A stretch of 64,000 nucleotides of DNA from Pyxicephalus adspersus (lineage: Eukaryota; Chordata; Amphibia; Anura; Pyxicephalidae). Position numbers and translations under genes: made by a program. Numbering within the stretch: position 1 is the first letter of the stretch; each line of letters opens with the position of its first letter. The stretch lies in NCBI RefSeq assembly GCF_032062135.1, contig NC_092861.1, positions 58,213,621-58,277,620 on the forward strand, given 5' to 3'. The notes under the pieces were generated by a model, which searched no databases, was not told the origin of the DNA, and saw only the letters and a list, made by a program, of their open reading frames with translations. Below are positions 1-35,275 of the stretch, piece by piece.

Positions 1-131
1 TTCTGAAAGATTATTCCCCTTCTGATCACTCATGTGCCATTCAAATTCCCTTTCTGATCACTCTGTGCCTTTCAAATTCCCTTTCTGATCACTCTGTGTC
101 ATTCAAATTCCCCTTCTGATCACTCTGTGCT
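1..131. repeat. 31-bp minisatellite, about 4 copies
   Basis: The unit begins TTCTGATCAC and recurs at positions 20, 52, 83 and 114 (steps of 32, 31 and 31 bases). Each unit carries a TTCAAATTCC segment with a few substitutions between copies. It abuts a transposon end to its right and may be part of that element. Confidence 0.85.
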
Positions 132-413
132 TTTTTTCCACTGTACGGCAGTTAGGACAGGGAACAGCAGGTGGGCTGTGCAGGCTTCTTTCGCTCTGCA
201 CAACAGACAGGAGAAGACACACGCTGCTGCCAAAGGAGAGGAGACAGACGCTACATGCGGCCAGAGAGGAGAAGAGACACACGCAGGATCGGGTATCGGG
301 TGAGTATATTATTTTATCTATTTTATAACACATTTGTTGTATAGGACGCACTAACTTTTCCCCCCTAGTTTTGGGGAAGAAAAAGTGCGTCTTATACGGC
401 AAAAAATACGGTA
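132..413. mobile_element. right end of a DNA transposon, left end outside window
   Basis: The last 75 bases fold into a long inverted repeat: the arm at about 340-363 (TATAGGACGCACTAAC onward) is matched by an arm ending near 396 (AAGTGCGTCTTATA). The element ends in a tract containing AAAAAATACGGTA at 401-413. CpG content is higher than in the flanks. Family not assigned. The open frame on the minus strand here is a by-product of this repeat and not a gene. Confidence 0.5.
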
Positions 414-2388
414 TATTTCTGTTTATCTACTTGACAACGGTAACATTTTGAATACCTCATTAATTTCTGTAGTGATCACAATTATTACCAAAACAAATGG
501 AGAGCAAATCTGCCCAACAGAGACATACACAATAAATAAATAATAAAAATGATGAGGTTCCAGGTCCATTCACTGTGAAGATTAGACTCTAGACACAAGT
601 GTAGATGATGTTATGCAGCAAGGCCTCACTAAAAGTAACTGTAGTATTCACAATTGTTTTTGTTGCAGGAAGTCAAAAACTACTAATGCTAATCTTCTAG
701 TGGTCACACATTTGCTCTGGATATCACTATATACTATTACATTTTACTTTGAAATTGGAAATATTCACATGCTTCCATATTTTTAACAAAGCAACATTTT
801 ATTTTCACATTTTAAATGCAAATCTTCCTAGCTTGTTGTCAACCCCACAGTGCTGAAAAAAATCTGACAGGCCAACCTTGTTTCAGCAATTGGCATTGTG
901 GACTGAGAGAAATTGGGTAGCACCACAGTGGGGGGGTTTGTATTTGTGTACAAAGTTTTGACGTCACAACATCTTTTATCCGCTCTGTCGCTCTCACTCA
1001 GACAACAGCTGCATCGAATTTTGAAAAGTAGTTATTGAGGTCCCACAGAGAGCCACTTCATAACTTTGTGTGCTAGGCAGTCGTGAGGTTGTGGGAAAGC
1101 AAGGGATCAACAGATCAGAGCATTGCTCGAGGGGTTAGAACCCAGGAATTAAGTGTTGGTATATCCAAAATTAAAAATTGATACTAAATCAAGAATAAAG
1201 ACAAAACACTTTTGATGAGAAACCTGCTCCTGTGTAAGCTGTAAATGGGAGAATGCTCAACACAATGGAAAGCTATTTTCATATTTCCAGTTAAGTTTTC
1301 AGACCCAAAAGTGAAGAATAAACCCCCCAATTGGACCCCCAGGGGAAAAGTGACAGCAGTTTTCTATTCAAAATAAACACAAATGCTTAAAAGTATTACA
1401 TTTATATATATTAAAACATGAAGTGTCTTTAAACTCCACTGTTACATGCAAATATTGGGACATGGAGACCTAGGCTCCAACACTTCCTGACAAAAGCTGA
1501 ACCATATCCTCCTATCTTTATTGTGCATATTCTTACTGACTCATCACAAGTTTTAGGTTGCTTTGCTGAACAAAAAGAATTTGCTTCAAGGGACAAGTTA
1601 GCTTTACCATCACCAGGAAGAAATGGGACTGAAATGATGCTGCAGGTATGTGATTGACAGCATTTATTTTAAAAAAAATTTGATATTAATCAATGCTTGT
1701 GATTGGACCATGTCTGATTTTTCTAACCAAAGCATGTTTAAAGAAACAAATGTTAGAAAAAAATATTCATCCAAAAACCTTATATTTAATGTGCAGATAG
1801 GCATTTTTTAACACAGCAAGTACTTTGGAGGGTGTTCATTCCCATGTCCTTCTGTATAAATAACAAAGATGATCAAATCCATTTGGGTGTAGATCAACAG
1901 AACAGATCTTTCTTTGCCTTTTTTTCTTCTTAGTGCATAAAGTACAAATACCATTAGAATTCATAGTGCAGTTGATTTCAAGAAGTGCATTTATAAATAT
2001 AATGCATACTTTTTCATGAATATGTCCATTTCAATTTTGGTCCAATAAAAAAGTGGTCCATGATAAAAAGTGGTTATTGGGGTAGCATAAAATTAAGGAT
2101 CTTGGCCAAAATAAAAGCTCAAATCTTGCCATTTACCATTTGGTTAGAATTAAAATAAAAAACATATTTCTTTGTTTTGTTCAAGTTCAAAGGTCCAGCA
2201 TCTTCATTGTCTAATATACCCTTGGAGAAAACTGATATATATGGTATTCACTTTACCGTGTACCAGGTATAGCCATAGCCTTCCCTTTGAGCTCCTTGAA
2301 TGAACAAGCACAAATGGGTTTTACTACCCTTGGTCCGATTGGACCTTTGTTTTCTTTTTCGAGTAATTTGATTTTTACATTGAACTTC
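414..2388. other. 3' flank of PRSS56, no gene seen
   Basis: AT-rich DNA downstream of the PRSS56 stop codon. It should contain the 3' UTR and poly(A) site. Possible minus-strand signals are ATTAAA at 1785-1790 and AATAAA at 1663-1668; neither can be chosen from sequence alone. No coding exon recognised on either strand. Confidence 0.5.
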
Positions 2389-24873
<22,485 letters not shown>

Positions 24874-26188
24874 TGTATACTCCCCAAATTGTTTCACTGA
24901 GAATAAGAGCTAAATGTTTTTGTATCTTGTTATTCTTCTGTGATATATCAGATATTTGTTTTTTTCCCTCAAAAGTACCTATGGCTGTGGCCCTCTCCTA
25001 ATCATCTCTTTGTCTTAGACTCAGTCTATTATTTGCCTCTGCTCCTACTATTGACTCAGTCTCTCCCTTTACCTCACTGTCTCTCTGCAGGCACTGTTCT
25101 GTTTATGTGTTTTCACTCTCTCCTCTGTCTTTGTCTCATTGAAGCCTCTTCTGAAGTTGACAGTTAGACAATACACAGCATGGTTAGTTGCACTGTATAT
25201 GTCCAGGACCACAGGAGGGGTTTGTGGGGGGGAAAGGACAGTTCCCAAGCGTTCTGATAAACTGCTCAATTCATTAATGCTTTGACACAGATGCCAGGAC
25301 AGGAGGAGGCGGTGGGAGGGAGTCTGCAGACTAGATGGGGTGAGAAAAGAAGGGTTTGTGTTCATTAGCACTAGGGTTGATCTTAAGCCTTGCTACATCA
25401 TCTCCCGTTATGAACTATTGTTCGGACCTTACTGTAAATGCGCTCACCCATGTAACACTTCATCTACAATTACCTCACCGTACAGCTTTGTTGAATGTCC
25501 AGACAATAACACCAAATCTTCATTAATACAATCTACTTTTTGAAAAATATGTAACATGTCCCTAATCACTAATCTATTCAAAGGCAATACCATCTATTTG
25601 TGTATATGCAAGATGTCATTTAAAAAATACTAAGTGGTTAAGTTTGATCAAGTGTACCACCAGCCGCTTTGATAGTTCAAAAGATGTGAAACTTTTTTTT
25701 GACCTGGTTGAAAAGGTTTCCCTTTTTTCCTGTACTGTTGACCCCTGACAGAAAATCTAACCTCTTCCTATTCTGCCAAAAAAGTAGGCTTTTTATTCTA
25801 CTGAATACTGAAGATACTGTATTTCAATTCCTGCCCCATAACCAGAAGAAAAATCTTCAAGAGAAGCAGTAATAGAAATCTGACAAAAGATCCAACCATC
25901 AAAAAGAGCTAACCTTTCCATATCCAGGGTATAGAAAAACATTTTGCATTTTTATTTTCGTGCTGTAACAAAAGTAAAGAAAAAGAAGTTATAGTATACA
26001 GTGAATGCAAACTAAATCTTATAAAAAGCAAATAGTCTTACTGGCAATAAAATGTTGCACTGTAAAATGAAATGTAAAGCCAACTGGAGGCATTTAGTGT
26101 GCTTAAAGCTATTTATAATTAACAATTCGCCTTTTTCACCTTCTATTTTAGTTCTTTTGATTTCCTGTATCCTCTTTCAGTCACTTAC
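24874..26188. other. upstream of PRSS56; promoter expected, not defined
   Basis: Contains the PRSS56 5' flank. I looked on the minus strand for a follow-on exon of the 26189-26363 signal exon and found none convincing before the PRSS56 start. Confidence 0.4.
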
Positions 26189-26363
26189 AGTCTACATGTA
26201 CTTGGTCCACCATTGGTTGCCCATTACTGCTGGTAAGAAGTTTCCAGATAGTGGCAGTGGATGACAATGTCTGCACAAGTGTGTTGGAATGAACACTGCT
26301 TGATGACTCTACTAGGGAAACATAGGACAGGGTCAAAATCCAAGAATACAGTTTGGAGATCAT
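26189..26363 (-). CDS. orphan exon-like signal-peptide sequence
   Basis: ATG at 26363 with A at -3, open for 58 codons to a strong donor GTAAGTGA (phase 1). Begins MISKLYSWILTLSYVSLVES, a plausible signal peptide, then a Ser/Thr-rich stretch and GQPMVDQVHVD. Not recognised. It could be the first exon of an unknown secreted protein, an alternative PRSS56 first exon (PRSS56 exon 2 accepts phase 1), or chance. Confidence 0.3.
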
Positions 26364-26480
26364 TGTCACCCAATAACAGGATGTACCTCATCAGGGACCT
26401 TCATTGGAGAATCATAAGGTAATGTGTTATATGTTTAGAGTCATGTTAAGAACGTACACTGGTGAACACTACTGTAAAAT

Positions 26481-26504
26481 CTATATATATATATATATAT
26501 ATAT
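26481..26504. repeat. (AT)n microsatellite
   Basis: Twelve AT dinucleotides. Confidence 0.9.
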
Positions 26505-27434
26505 CTATATTTTTGTTTTGAAACAGTGAGCAATGATCCCTAGCCCAGTGTTTCTCAATTCTGAACAAATGTATAGCTTCACCTGGTTCATGTTCATCAT
26601 ATGCCATATACCTAACTTGGAAGAACACAAATTGGGAACACAACTCATGGGACTATAAATGGGACACATCTAATCATCAAAATCTATGTGTTTTGACCGA
26701 ATGAAGCAGTAGATTGGTAACAGACAGACGAATAGGGCAATAGCAGGACTGGAGTTGAGCTTCTCTGGAGGAAACGGCACAGAGATCTATTTCATATATA
26801 TTTGTATATTTCATCTATATAAGCTCTACAGTTTCTGACAAGCACTCAATTACTTCCCGCCATCAATACAAGTATACTTTCAAAGGAGATTATTTGTATC
26901 AAAAGTATAAAAATGGTGGGAATTATTAATGTTTAACAGTTGGACAATTTCCTGGGATTTAATACGGTGAGTGAGACAAGTATTCATACAAGAAATGCAA
27001 TGTTCTACTGGCAATTTGCTGCATTTGTTTGGACCAATGGAGTAGAGACCCAATGGGATAGATATATTATTAGTTTTTATTTCCTATTTTGAACTATTCC
27101 CAATAGTCTTTCTTCCAAAAAAATAGATTTTATAAGAATTCAGACTTTTCAAAAAGTTTCAGGATGAGGGCCTCAAAACATGACATAACACCTAATCACC
27201 CTGTTCCATGCATCTACTGAGGCATTTACAAAGTGATTGGGTGGATATTTTATTTGTCTTTATTTGCTTTTCTGAACAGGGAATGTAAAAAGAAGACTAA
27301 AGACCCTACTTCAGAGATGTACAGAGCTGGAATCTCTTTAGGAAAGTCTTCCTACTGGTGTTCTAGACAGATATACAAGACAACTTGGTAATTCAAAATC
27401 CACGCATAACTATAACACTTTTGGAAGATATATT

Positions 27435-27821
27435 TTTATTACTGATATGAAATACAAAGTGTATCACAGAATTTATGCTACAAAAGGGTAATTTTGGCAG
27501 TGAAAGGAGTTAATGAAAACCAGAGTTTGATTATGTTAGAATACTAAGTACAAATAGTATCATCCTAGGAAGAACCTGGCTGTCAATAGCTGAGTTTGTG
27601 AAGGGGAAGAGGAAGAGAAACAAGAAAAATCGGGAAGGGGGTCATGGGTGTTCAGCGCTGTCTGAATGAGAGCATTGTAGTCGACAGCAGAGCGAGCGGC
27701 TCTATCAAAGCTGTGCCCTACTGATCAGAGAAGAACCGCTGCTCTTGATCATTTTCACGCTTTCATCCTCGCCAGTAAAATGTTGTCAGTTTAGATCTCT
27801 TTGGTCCATAAGCCGCAGCTT
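27435..27821 (-). other. candidate terminal exon with 3' UTR, gene unknown
   Basis: A good acceptor (TTATTTTTGTTTTAG) precedes AAGCTGCGGC at 27821. If entered in phase 1 the exon encodes EAAAYGPKRSKLTTFYWRG and stops (27763-27765). A GC-balanced 3' UTR follows and an AATAAA signal lies at 27435-27440 on the minus strand. The phase-0 reading (KLRLMDQRDLN) is also short. A dibasic KR precedes the last 10 residues. Upstream exons are not certain; see 34426-34486. Confidence 0.3.
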
Positions 27822-27841
27822 CTAAAACAAAAATAAAAACA

Positions 27842-30800
27842 GATAGATGAAGATGTATGGATGATAAAAATTAAGGACAAGAACAGAAGAACATCAGGGG
27901 AAAAACTGCTCCCTGGCAGGGCATGAAAGGAGATGTTAACACAATGCAACTCTTGAGATAAACGTAACACAGAAATATCTCACAGTTGTTCACATCAATC
28001 AAGAAATGACATGCACTGTTCCCAGCTCTATTTAGGGTGCATGTACTTTTTTCATATTTTAGCGTATATTAGCCATTTTTTAACAAAAACCCAACTCTCA
28101 TATAAACTTGAAAGCAGGGCTAAACCCGTCATATGACGTTTTGCTAATATGTTAGTACATCTGCCAGGCTGCACAATTCTGCCATCAGTATGCCTCAAAA
28201 CCTCTCTCTTCTGAGATATTAAAGTGGATCTGCGGAGGATCTATGCTGGAGTGATGTCATCTTTAGCACTTGGTGTAAACGCACTCTTGCACTATTCCAT
28301 TGTGTTTCTGAAGCCCCATATAGGTAGTAGCATTACAGTGCTTTAGTCTGCCTCTACCTATATTTTGTAGCAAAGCATGAACAACAAAACCAAACATTGC
28401 ATATTTAGTTTGTTTCAAAAATCGGGTTTTAACGCTGATTTCCCAATAATGCTAGAGCACCATGGGCACCCAGGGAGAAGGAGCAGTGGAAAAACCATCT
28501 TTGGTGCTAGCAGGCATCCTATTGGACATCTACATCACATGATCTATTACCCACCCATATGCTTTAAAAGCAGAGGTGTGCTCCATTTCAGTGTGTGATC
28601 CTTTGTTGGTTCAGGCTAAGACAGCTGCTGCTATTAGATAGATGAATACACTGGGTGGTAGGGTGCCAAATACTGCATTTTTTACTGATATGGGGACTTT
28701 GAGTTGTTCTTGCGACTGGATGGGTAAGAAAGGGTTCTGTGGAAAATACCAAGTTGTATTACTGCAGGTTGGCTCCAGACTGGTATTGATCACTTGCCAG
28801 GTCTCTGCTGCAGTGCCCAGGGGGCAAGAATGTTTCTATGTTTCTGTACATTTCTTCTTCACTGTGCTACTTGTGTCGGGACATGCAGTGTTTGTTACAA
28901 AATTGTCACTTGTCTTACTCACAAGTTCACATTTGTGTGATTATTGTAACATCTTTACAACTATTTGTTTATCTGTGCTTTACCAGAACAATTAATGGCC
29001 CACCTAACCTATATAAAGTTGCCTCCAACTATTAATACAGACAGATGAAAATGGCCCATCTGCTTGTGGTAGCAGGTGGCTACTGTGAAGAGACCATTGT
29101 AGGTTGTGGGCACCCTGTTCCCTTTTGAAGAATGTTACTACTTTGCAACTTTCGCTTCTACATACTTTCTTTTTGTCTCCCCGATGCTCCATGTCCTGCC
29201 GATTACCCCATGTTGGGTGACAATATGAAATATTCTGTTCTTCCATCCTTGGCCAATTCCTACTCCTCTTCCTCCTCAAAATAAAATAAAAGTTGGGCGT
29301 CAGAGCATTTGATGTCTTCATCCTCTTTCCCCGCTTGTTTCCATTCTTTCAATAACAGTCTTGACACATAATCCTAACAGTTCTTCAAACTACTTGTCAC
29401 ATTCTTCAGACTGTCTGTAGGTTTTGGCATAGAAGGATATAGAGGAAGCCTGATCATGGCTCACTGCAAATTGGCAGCTCTGTGTCTGATAGGAACAGGA
29501 GGAAACAACTTAGGTTAACCTGTGCTTAGTCATCTACTTTACAAAATCTTTATTTTGTGGCAGTTGTAAAGAAACGACAACACCATGATTCAGAAGTGGC
29601 AGCCATGTCACTAGGAGCACTTAAGTTATTCATTTTAAACATAATTTGATTTGATATTTTGGAGTTTAGACTAAATACAATTTACAGTAAATACAGTTTG
29701 CTAAACTGACACCATTGGAAGATCTTACTACTTTCTTGGGTGGCTTATGTTGTGCTTATACTGAGGATATAGCAAAATATCAGTGGCAAATGAATGAGTC
29801 GCTTTTAGGAGTCCCAGGGGAAACCATAATTCTGTAATTAACTGTAACACATACAATGCCATATGACTCATTACTCATCATATTCTTGCATAGTTCATTG
29901 TACGTTGTACTTTTATGCACTTCCATTGTTACATTAGTCAGGGCAACCACCTATATGGTTGTTCTGTCAGGCATATGTTGTTGTTGTTTTTCTGGTTGCA
30001 ATCAGGTATTTTCTTGGTGTAAACTTGTATTTCTGATCTCCTTATTTTGTTATTGTTTGTTTTGTTATTTTGTTTCCATGTATAACTACGAATAAAGATT
30101 TAAAAAAGGAAAAATGTCTGACATTCTATGGGGCTACAATGGGGGTAACTTTAGGTCCCTCAAATACCTTTTCAGCTAGCTCAGGGGATCTAGTACTTGT
30201 CTGCTTGTATCTAGCGTGCTGTAATGACTTTCTGACTATACAAAGTTTGATATATAATTTGATATATAATGTTTGATATATAATATTATAAATTTTGATA
30301 ATATATATGCAGGTTACTAGCTAAAACAATACCAAAATAATAATTGTACAGCTTAAGGTAGCAGCAACACACAATTGTGCAATTGTACATACAAATTCAC
30401 CCATACTGCCACAAAAAAACAGTGAGGATGGCCCCATTAGGAGGAGACGCTGGAGAGTATGCCAGGCCCATATCCCTGCAGAGGGTAGCATCAAACTGCG
30501 CTAGACAGAAAGGTCTGAACATTTAATTAAAGAAAGGAAGGAGGGGGTAAGGGGGAGAGACAGCAGGGATAGCGTCCTGCATTTACACAGTGCTACAATG
30601 ACAAGCAGTGTCATAACCTTCCAAAAGACTTGTTGCGCACACGTACACTTGTTAATGTCTTGAAACCATAACTCACTATCCCCACCCTGAGATTCAAGTT
30701 GGTAATACATTGAATTTGCAAATATCTTGGAACATCTAAAATATCTTAGTCTGGTCAATGTTGCTGAAAGTGAAAGATTGGCATTTAGACATTTAGAAAT

Positions 30801-31070
30801 TTCATTTAACATACAAGCCAAGACTGTGTGTAATTGGCTTTCAGGCAAAGCAAAAATGTTATAACAGTCACCGCATCACAAGATTTTCTTAAATGTTTAC
30901 TACAGCTGTTCAGTTAATTGTAAACCTTTGCTGGAGAAAAGTCAGAAATTTTGTACCTGCATTCTTGTCCTGGATCAGAAATAATAATAATCTCACAGTT
31001 GATCAGATACAAACAATCAGATTATCTCATAAAAAGTGGGATACAGTTTTCACCTCCAGTTTACACAATA
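27842..31070. other. intergenic, no gene recognised
   Basis: Short open frames on both strands lack family motifs and convincing splice context. No clear transposon ends seen. Confidence 0.5.
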
Positions 31071-31293
31071 GGCCTGATTTATGAAAGCTCTCCAAGGCTG
31101 GAGAGAATACACTTTCAGCAGTGAAGCTGAGTGATCCAAAAAACATGAAATGGATTTTTGAAAATCATTTGATATTTGCTAGCAAATGTTTTTGAATCCT
31201 GGACCAGATCAATTCCAGGTTTGCTGGGTCACCCAGCTTCACTGCTGAAAGTGTATCCTCTCCAGCCTTGGGGAGCTTTTATAAATCAGGGCC
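31071..31293. mobile_element. palindromic MITE (GGCCTGATTTATT family), copy 3
   Basis: Ends GGCCTGATTTATGAAAGCTC and GAGCTTTTATAAATCAGGGCC. Both halves carry GAATACACTTTCAGCAGTGA and its inverse, so the element is nearly a perfect 220-bp hairpin. Confidence 0.93.
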
Positions 31294-33297
31294 AATGTAT
31301 TGGACATGCAGTCTCTTTGGAGAGCTGCTGACTTGTTTTAATTAGCACTAATGAAAGTTGTCCTATGAATCAGCCTTTAACTAGGTCATCGGCATAGTGA
31401 CAAAAGGGACAAGGGTCATGTTTTATCAGTAGTTGTCTGTTCCAATAGACACATAATTCTCTTCCTAGACAAAATACAAATATTTGTACATACCCAGAAA
31501 ATAGATGTGCCTGTCTACAACTTAAAGTGAACCCGAACTTGTAAAGTTGTGATCTTATGGGGAACATCTAGATACATACTGTCTGTCTTAATTACCTCCT
31601 GAAAATAGAAGAGTACTTCTATTGTACCTGTTCCCTGAACCTAATAGTTTTATATGTGCAATGTGAAACCATCAACAGAACTACTTCCTATGACTGCTAG
31701 TCCTATGGCATTTGTGGGTGCCATTACTGTAGAGAAATATGTACCTAAGGATCTGCAGTGCATCCACCTTTCTGCTTCTGCCTAATTCATTCTGTTGATC
31801 TGTGTTTCCCCCACCTTTCATACTACTTCATAAATAATATTCCACCATTTATTAAACCAACACAAATCAGGGGGTCATCATGTCTGCCACAAGGAACCAT
31901 AGTCTTGCTGATATCAAGATAGCTGCCTCAACACAGAGACATGTGCAGAACAAGACATGGTAGGTCAGTAATGGGGAGACAATCAGCTGAAGCAGGCAAT
32001 ACTGGTGACTAGTTCCAGCAGACTTTTTTACATAAAATATGATGCTAGAGTCATTTTCCAAAACTGTAGCATATTGCCAATAAACCTCTGCGCTTTTAGT
32101 AGTATACACTACCCCATACGTTTTAGGTGGCTCAGCAGGATGTTGCTATTTACCAGTAACCAGAATCATATCAAGAGAGTGTGCCTAGAAGTGACACAGG
32201 GCAGTCTTCTGTAACAATGTGGTTGGAATGGAATAGGATTGCAGTGCATGAAGGACATTAACATCATTAACGGAGTTGGTATTTGTGTTTGCCTATGGCT
32301 TATAAATTGTAAATAAAATAGCTTTTTTTATACCTAAAAGATCTGCAGTGCAGACTATAGTTATCACAAATTGACTTTGCTTGATCTCTAAATATATAAA
32401 AGTTGGTGATCAAGAACTGGGCAATCTCTAAAAACAGAAATACTGGCTTTCCACTAATGATGTAAAGATGTAAAATAGTCAGAATACTGTCAATGGAAGC
32501 AAGTGACATCTTTCTATGCTCTCCTTCATAGGAAAGCACAGTGGTCATAACAAATTGCTCACTTGTAAATCCCAGGATGAACTTGACAATCCTCTGATGT
32601 ATGTACATCACATAATACTTTCCCAAAATAAACATGCAGATCAGGGAAGTCAGACACCCTTATCTACACACCTGTTTCTGGTCAGCGGTCCAATGTATTT
32701 CTACATGACAGCCAGGCAACTATCATATTCAGGGGAACTCAGTACTGATAACCTTCATGTTTTCTCATAACAGGGTTCCTTCTTTTTACTATTTCCAGAT
32801 ACTTAGCAAGCACCATTTATTGCTAAAATTTCCTTCTAATGATTATCTCTACTTTTCTTAATTACTTGTATGGTCACAGAACATGAATATTCCAAATTGC
32901 TGCAGAATTTTTGCAACCATTGATTCAGGCTGTGTTCACTTTCCTGCTTCTCTAGTGAAAACATACAGTACAAATTGGGAACAGAAAACAATACAGAAAA
33001 GTGTATAGTATAGTATGGACTGCATTGCAATTGATTGACATGCTTTATATTTTACACTGGTGTTTTAAATATCATTAATTGTTTACTGCTACATTAAAAA
33101 AGGTTTAGAAACAATCATTAACTATCTGCCCTTAAATGCCAGGAGGTGACTATGATAATACTTCATTTTTACATCTGAGCACTGCCCTTTGGACTACACT
33201 TTTCACACTGCTTAACCCTTTATATGGGGAGACAGATAGAGTATCCTGAAGAAGCACAAGCATTATTAATATATACCACAAATACACTTTATGGGCT
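31294..33297. other. intergenic, no gene recognised
   Basis: AT-rich; no exon, RNA gene or transposon end supported. Confidence 0.5.
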
Positions 33298-33424
33298 TTA
33301 TTTATACAACTGGGAATCTGACATTCCCTCAAACGAATATTTTTATTGAAACACATAGACCTGGAAGATTGCAATGAGGGAATGTTTGAGGCAATGTCAG
33401 ATTCCCTGTTTTATAGTGCTCTAT
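33298..33424. repeat. small palindromic MITE related to block C
   Basis: GGAATCTGACATTCCCTCAAAC on the left is mirrored by GTTTGAGGCAATGTCAGATTCC on the right, around the ACACATAGACCTGGAAGATT core shared with 4780-4978. Confidence 0.75.
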
Positions 33425-34425
33425 GTATTATTCCTGTAATAAAAAACTGAAAATTGGTAATTACTGTAAAATAAATAATCACTGTTTTTTTTTTTTTTTT
33501 TTGCTTTCCCTAGTCTTTATTAAGTTTCAAACTCATCTCATATTTCAATCCTCAATAAATGATACAAGTGCCAAACTGTTTGCCTGTTTCCTGAAAAAAG
33601 GAATTCACTCTCAAGACATTAAAATGCTGGCTCTCTTTACTATGATTTTAAAAACCATTGTGCCAATCAATAGGGCATGATCTGTGTCTGCATAGATTTT
33701 TACATCTTGTTTGTTGGTCTGAAATGAACAGAAATTAATAAAACATCCATTTAAGAACGTATTATATTTACCAATATAATTAGATAATAAATGTCATGTT
33801 GCTGCCTACCTTGTGCTGTCCTCAATGTGTCTAGTAAAAGGTACCTTAAAATTGGTGCTTAATAAAATTTCTAAGACTGTGCTGAAATAAATTAGTCACT
33901 TCAGATTATTTTTAAAGATTGTCTCGTTCACACATATGCATTACCGTGTCATACATTTGTTACATGATAAAAAAGTCATTAAAAAGAATAGGACTTAACA
34001 GAAACACTTTATTAAAAAAATGATTTATATATCCAACATCACTTGTTACATTTACCTTTCTCACAAAAAGTAATGTTTCACATACAATTTGCTTGTATGC
34101 AACACTGTGAATGTGTAATAGTACTGATTATCATAGACGATGGGGAATATCAATAGGTACAATTTTATACTTCAAATATCCCTGAATAGAGTTATCCAAC
34201 ACGTTTCGTAGAATAAAAAAATCTGTTTTGTGAGTTAATAAATATAAACTGAGAATGTGAGATTTAAGCCTTGGGGAAACATAAGGTTATATTACTTTCA
34301 CAGTTGAAGAAAGATTTTACATGATGGCGGGCATCTAAGAAAGTCAGACAAAACATGATGCTGGCTGAAAAGGTATTTGCAGAGTGACATGCTTATGAGG
34401 TCAATTGATAACACATTCAACTTAC

Positions 34426-34486
34426 CTAAATCCAAGCTGATCCTGTTATTTGGCCTCATGAGCACCTTTGGGTTCACACTCTTCAT
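34426..34486 (-). CDS. possible short first coding exon, speculative
   Basis: ATG at 34486 opens MKSVNPKVLMRPNNRISLDL and reaches a strong donor GTAAGTTG in phase 1. An in-frame stop directly precedes the ATG. The phase fits the candidate terminal exon at 27821, which would give a 39-residue peptide. Could be chance. Confidence 0.15.
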
Positions 34487-35084
34487 TTATATGAATTAGA
34501 GGCTTCAAAGCAGGCAGATAAGATGTATTATGGTTGTTCTGTTCCCGCATGGAAGCCGGGCATTGACAATTAAAGGGCAGATCTGTTGTAATTACTGGCC
34601 TGACTTCCCTTCCTGCGTATCTGTACATGGACTCCACAGTCATCCAGCAGCAACAATTCAACAATTTACTCTTGTCTGTCACATGATAAGTAGATTGTTT
34701 TATTTACTCTACTCATAGCTTTAATGTGGTAAATGTACTTAAAAATAAGATAACGGACAATCATAAATCATATATGGTTCAGAGTTGTTTTTCTGGTCAT
34801 AAAGCATAGGGAGCTATGGATATATGAAAACTACTTAAAAAAATATAGTTCACTGATGACATGACCTTGTGCTAAGTTTTATATATATTTCCTTTTATCA
34901 ATTCAAATCTTTTAAAGTTTTACTATACAAATAAATGGGTTGGATAGCATTATTATACATTACCAATATAAAAGGATTTGCTGCCAAATATTGATAAATT
35001 GCAAATTGAAAACGTCATATGAAATGTATAGGGGTTGCTATTGCTAGCCCTGTTTTGAAAATGCCAGTTACATTGCTTCTACAT

Positions 35085-35275
35085 ATCTCCCCCCTATTGT
35101 GTGTTACTTCTCCCACCTCCTAGATTGTAAGCTTTTCAAGGCAGGGACTTCTCCTCCTCCTATGCCATTGTTTGTATTTGTCTGTCATTTGCAACCTCCA
35201 TTTAATTTACAACGCTGTGTAATATGTTGGCGCTTTATAAATCCCGTTTATTAATAATAATAATAAAAACACATC
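35085..35275 (+). mobile_element. SINE-like 3' segment, second family
   Basis: Contains CCTAGATTGTAAGCTTTTCA, GGCAGGGACTTCTCCTCC and TGTAATATGTTGGCGCTTTA, then a TTA-rich tail (TTAATAATAATAATAA). The same family is at 58755-58895 in opposite orientation. Confidence 0.65.

Noticed and set aside
103..402. 99-codon open frame, minus strand
   Set aside because: Covers a transposon end and minisatellite; no domain, low-complexity Cys/Ser/Leu translation.
25069..25371. 100-codon open frame, minus strand, just upstream of PRSS56 ATG
   Set aside because: No similarity to PRSS56 N-terminus, not in frame with exon 1 through a splice site; probably 5' flank.
29004..29321. 105-codon basic open frame, minus strand
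   Set aside because: Vaguely transposon-like composition but no recognisable motif.
34446..34682. 78-codon Cys-rich open frame, minus strand
   Set aside because: Looks protein-like but has no known family, and the donor at 34425 lies beyond its stop codon; only the small overlapping frame at 34426-34486 reaches that donor.
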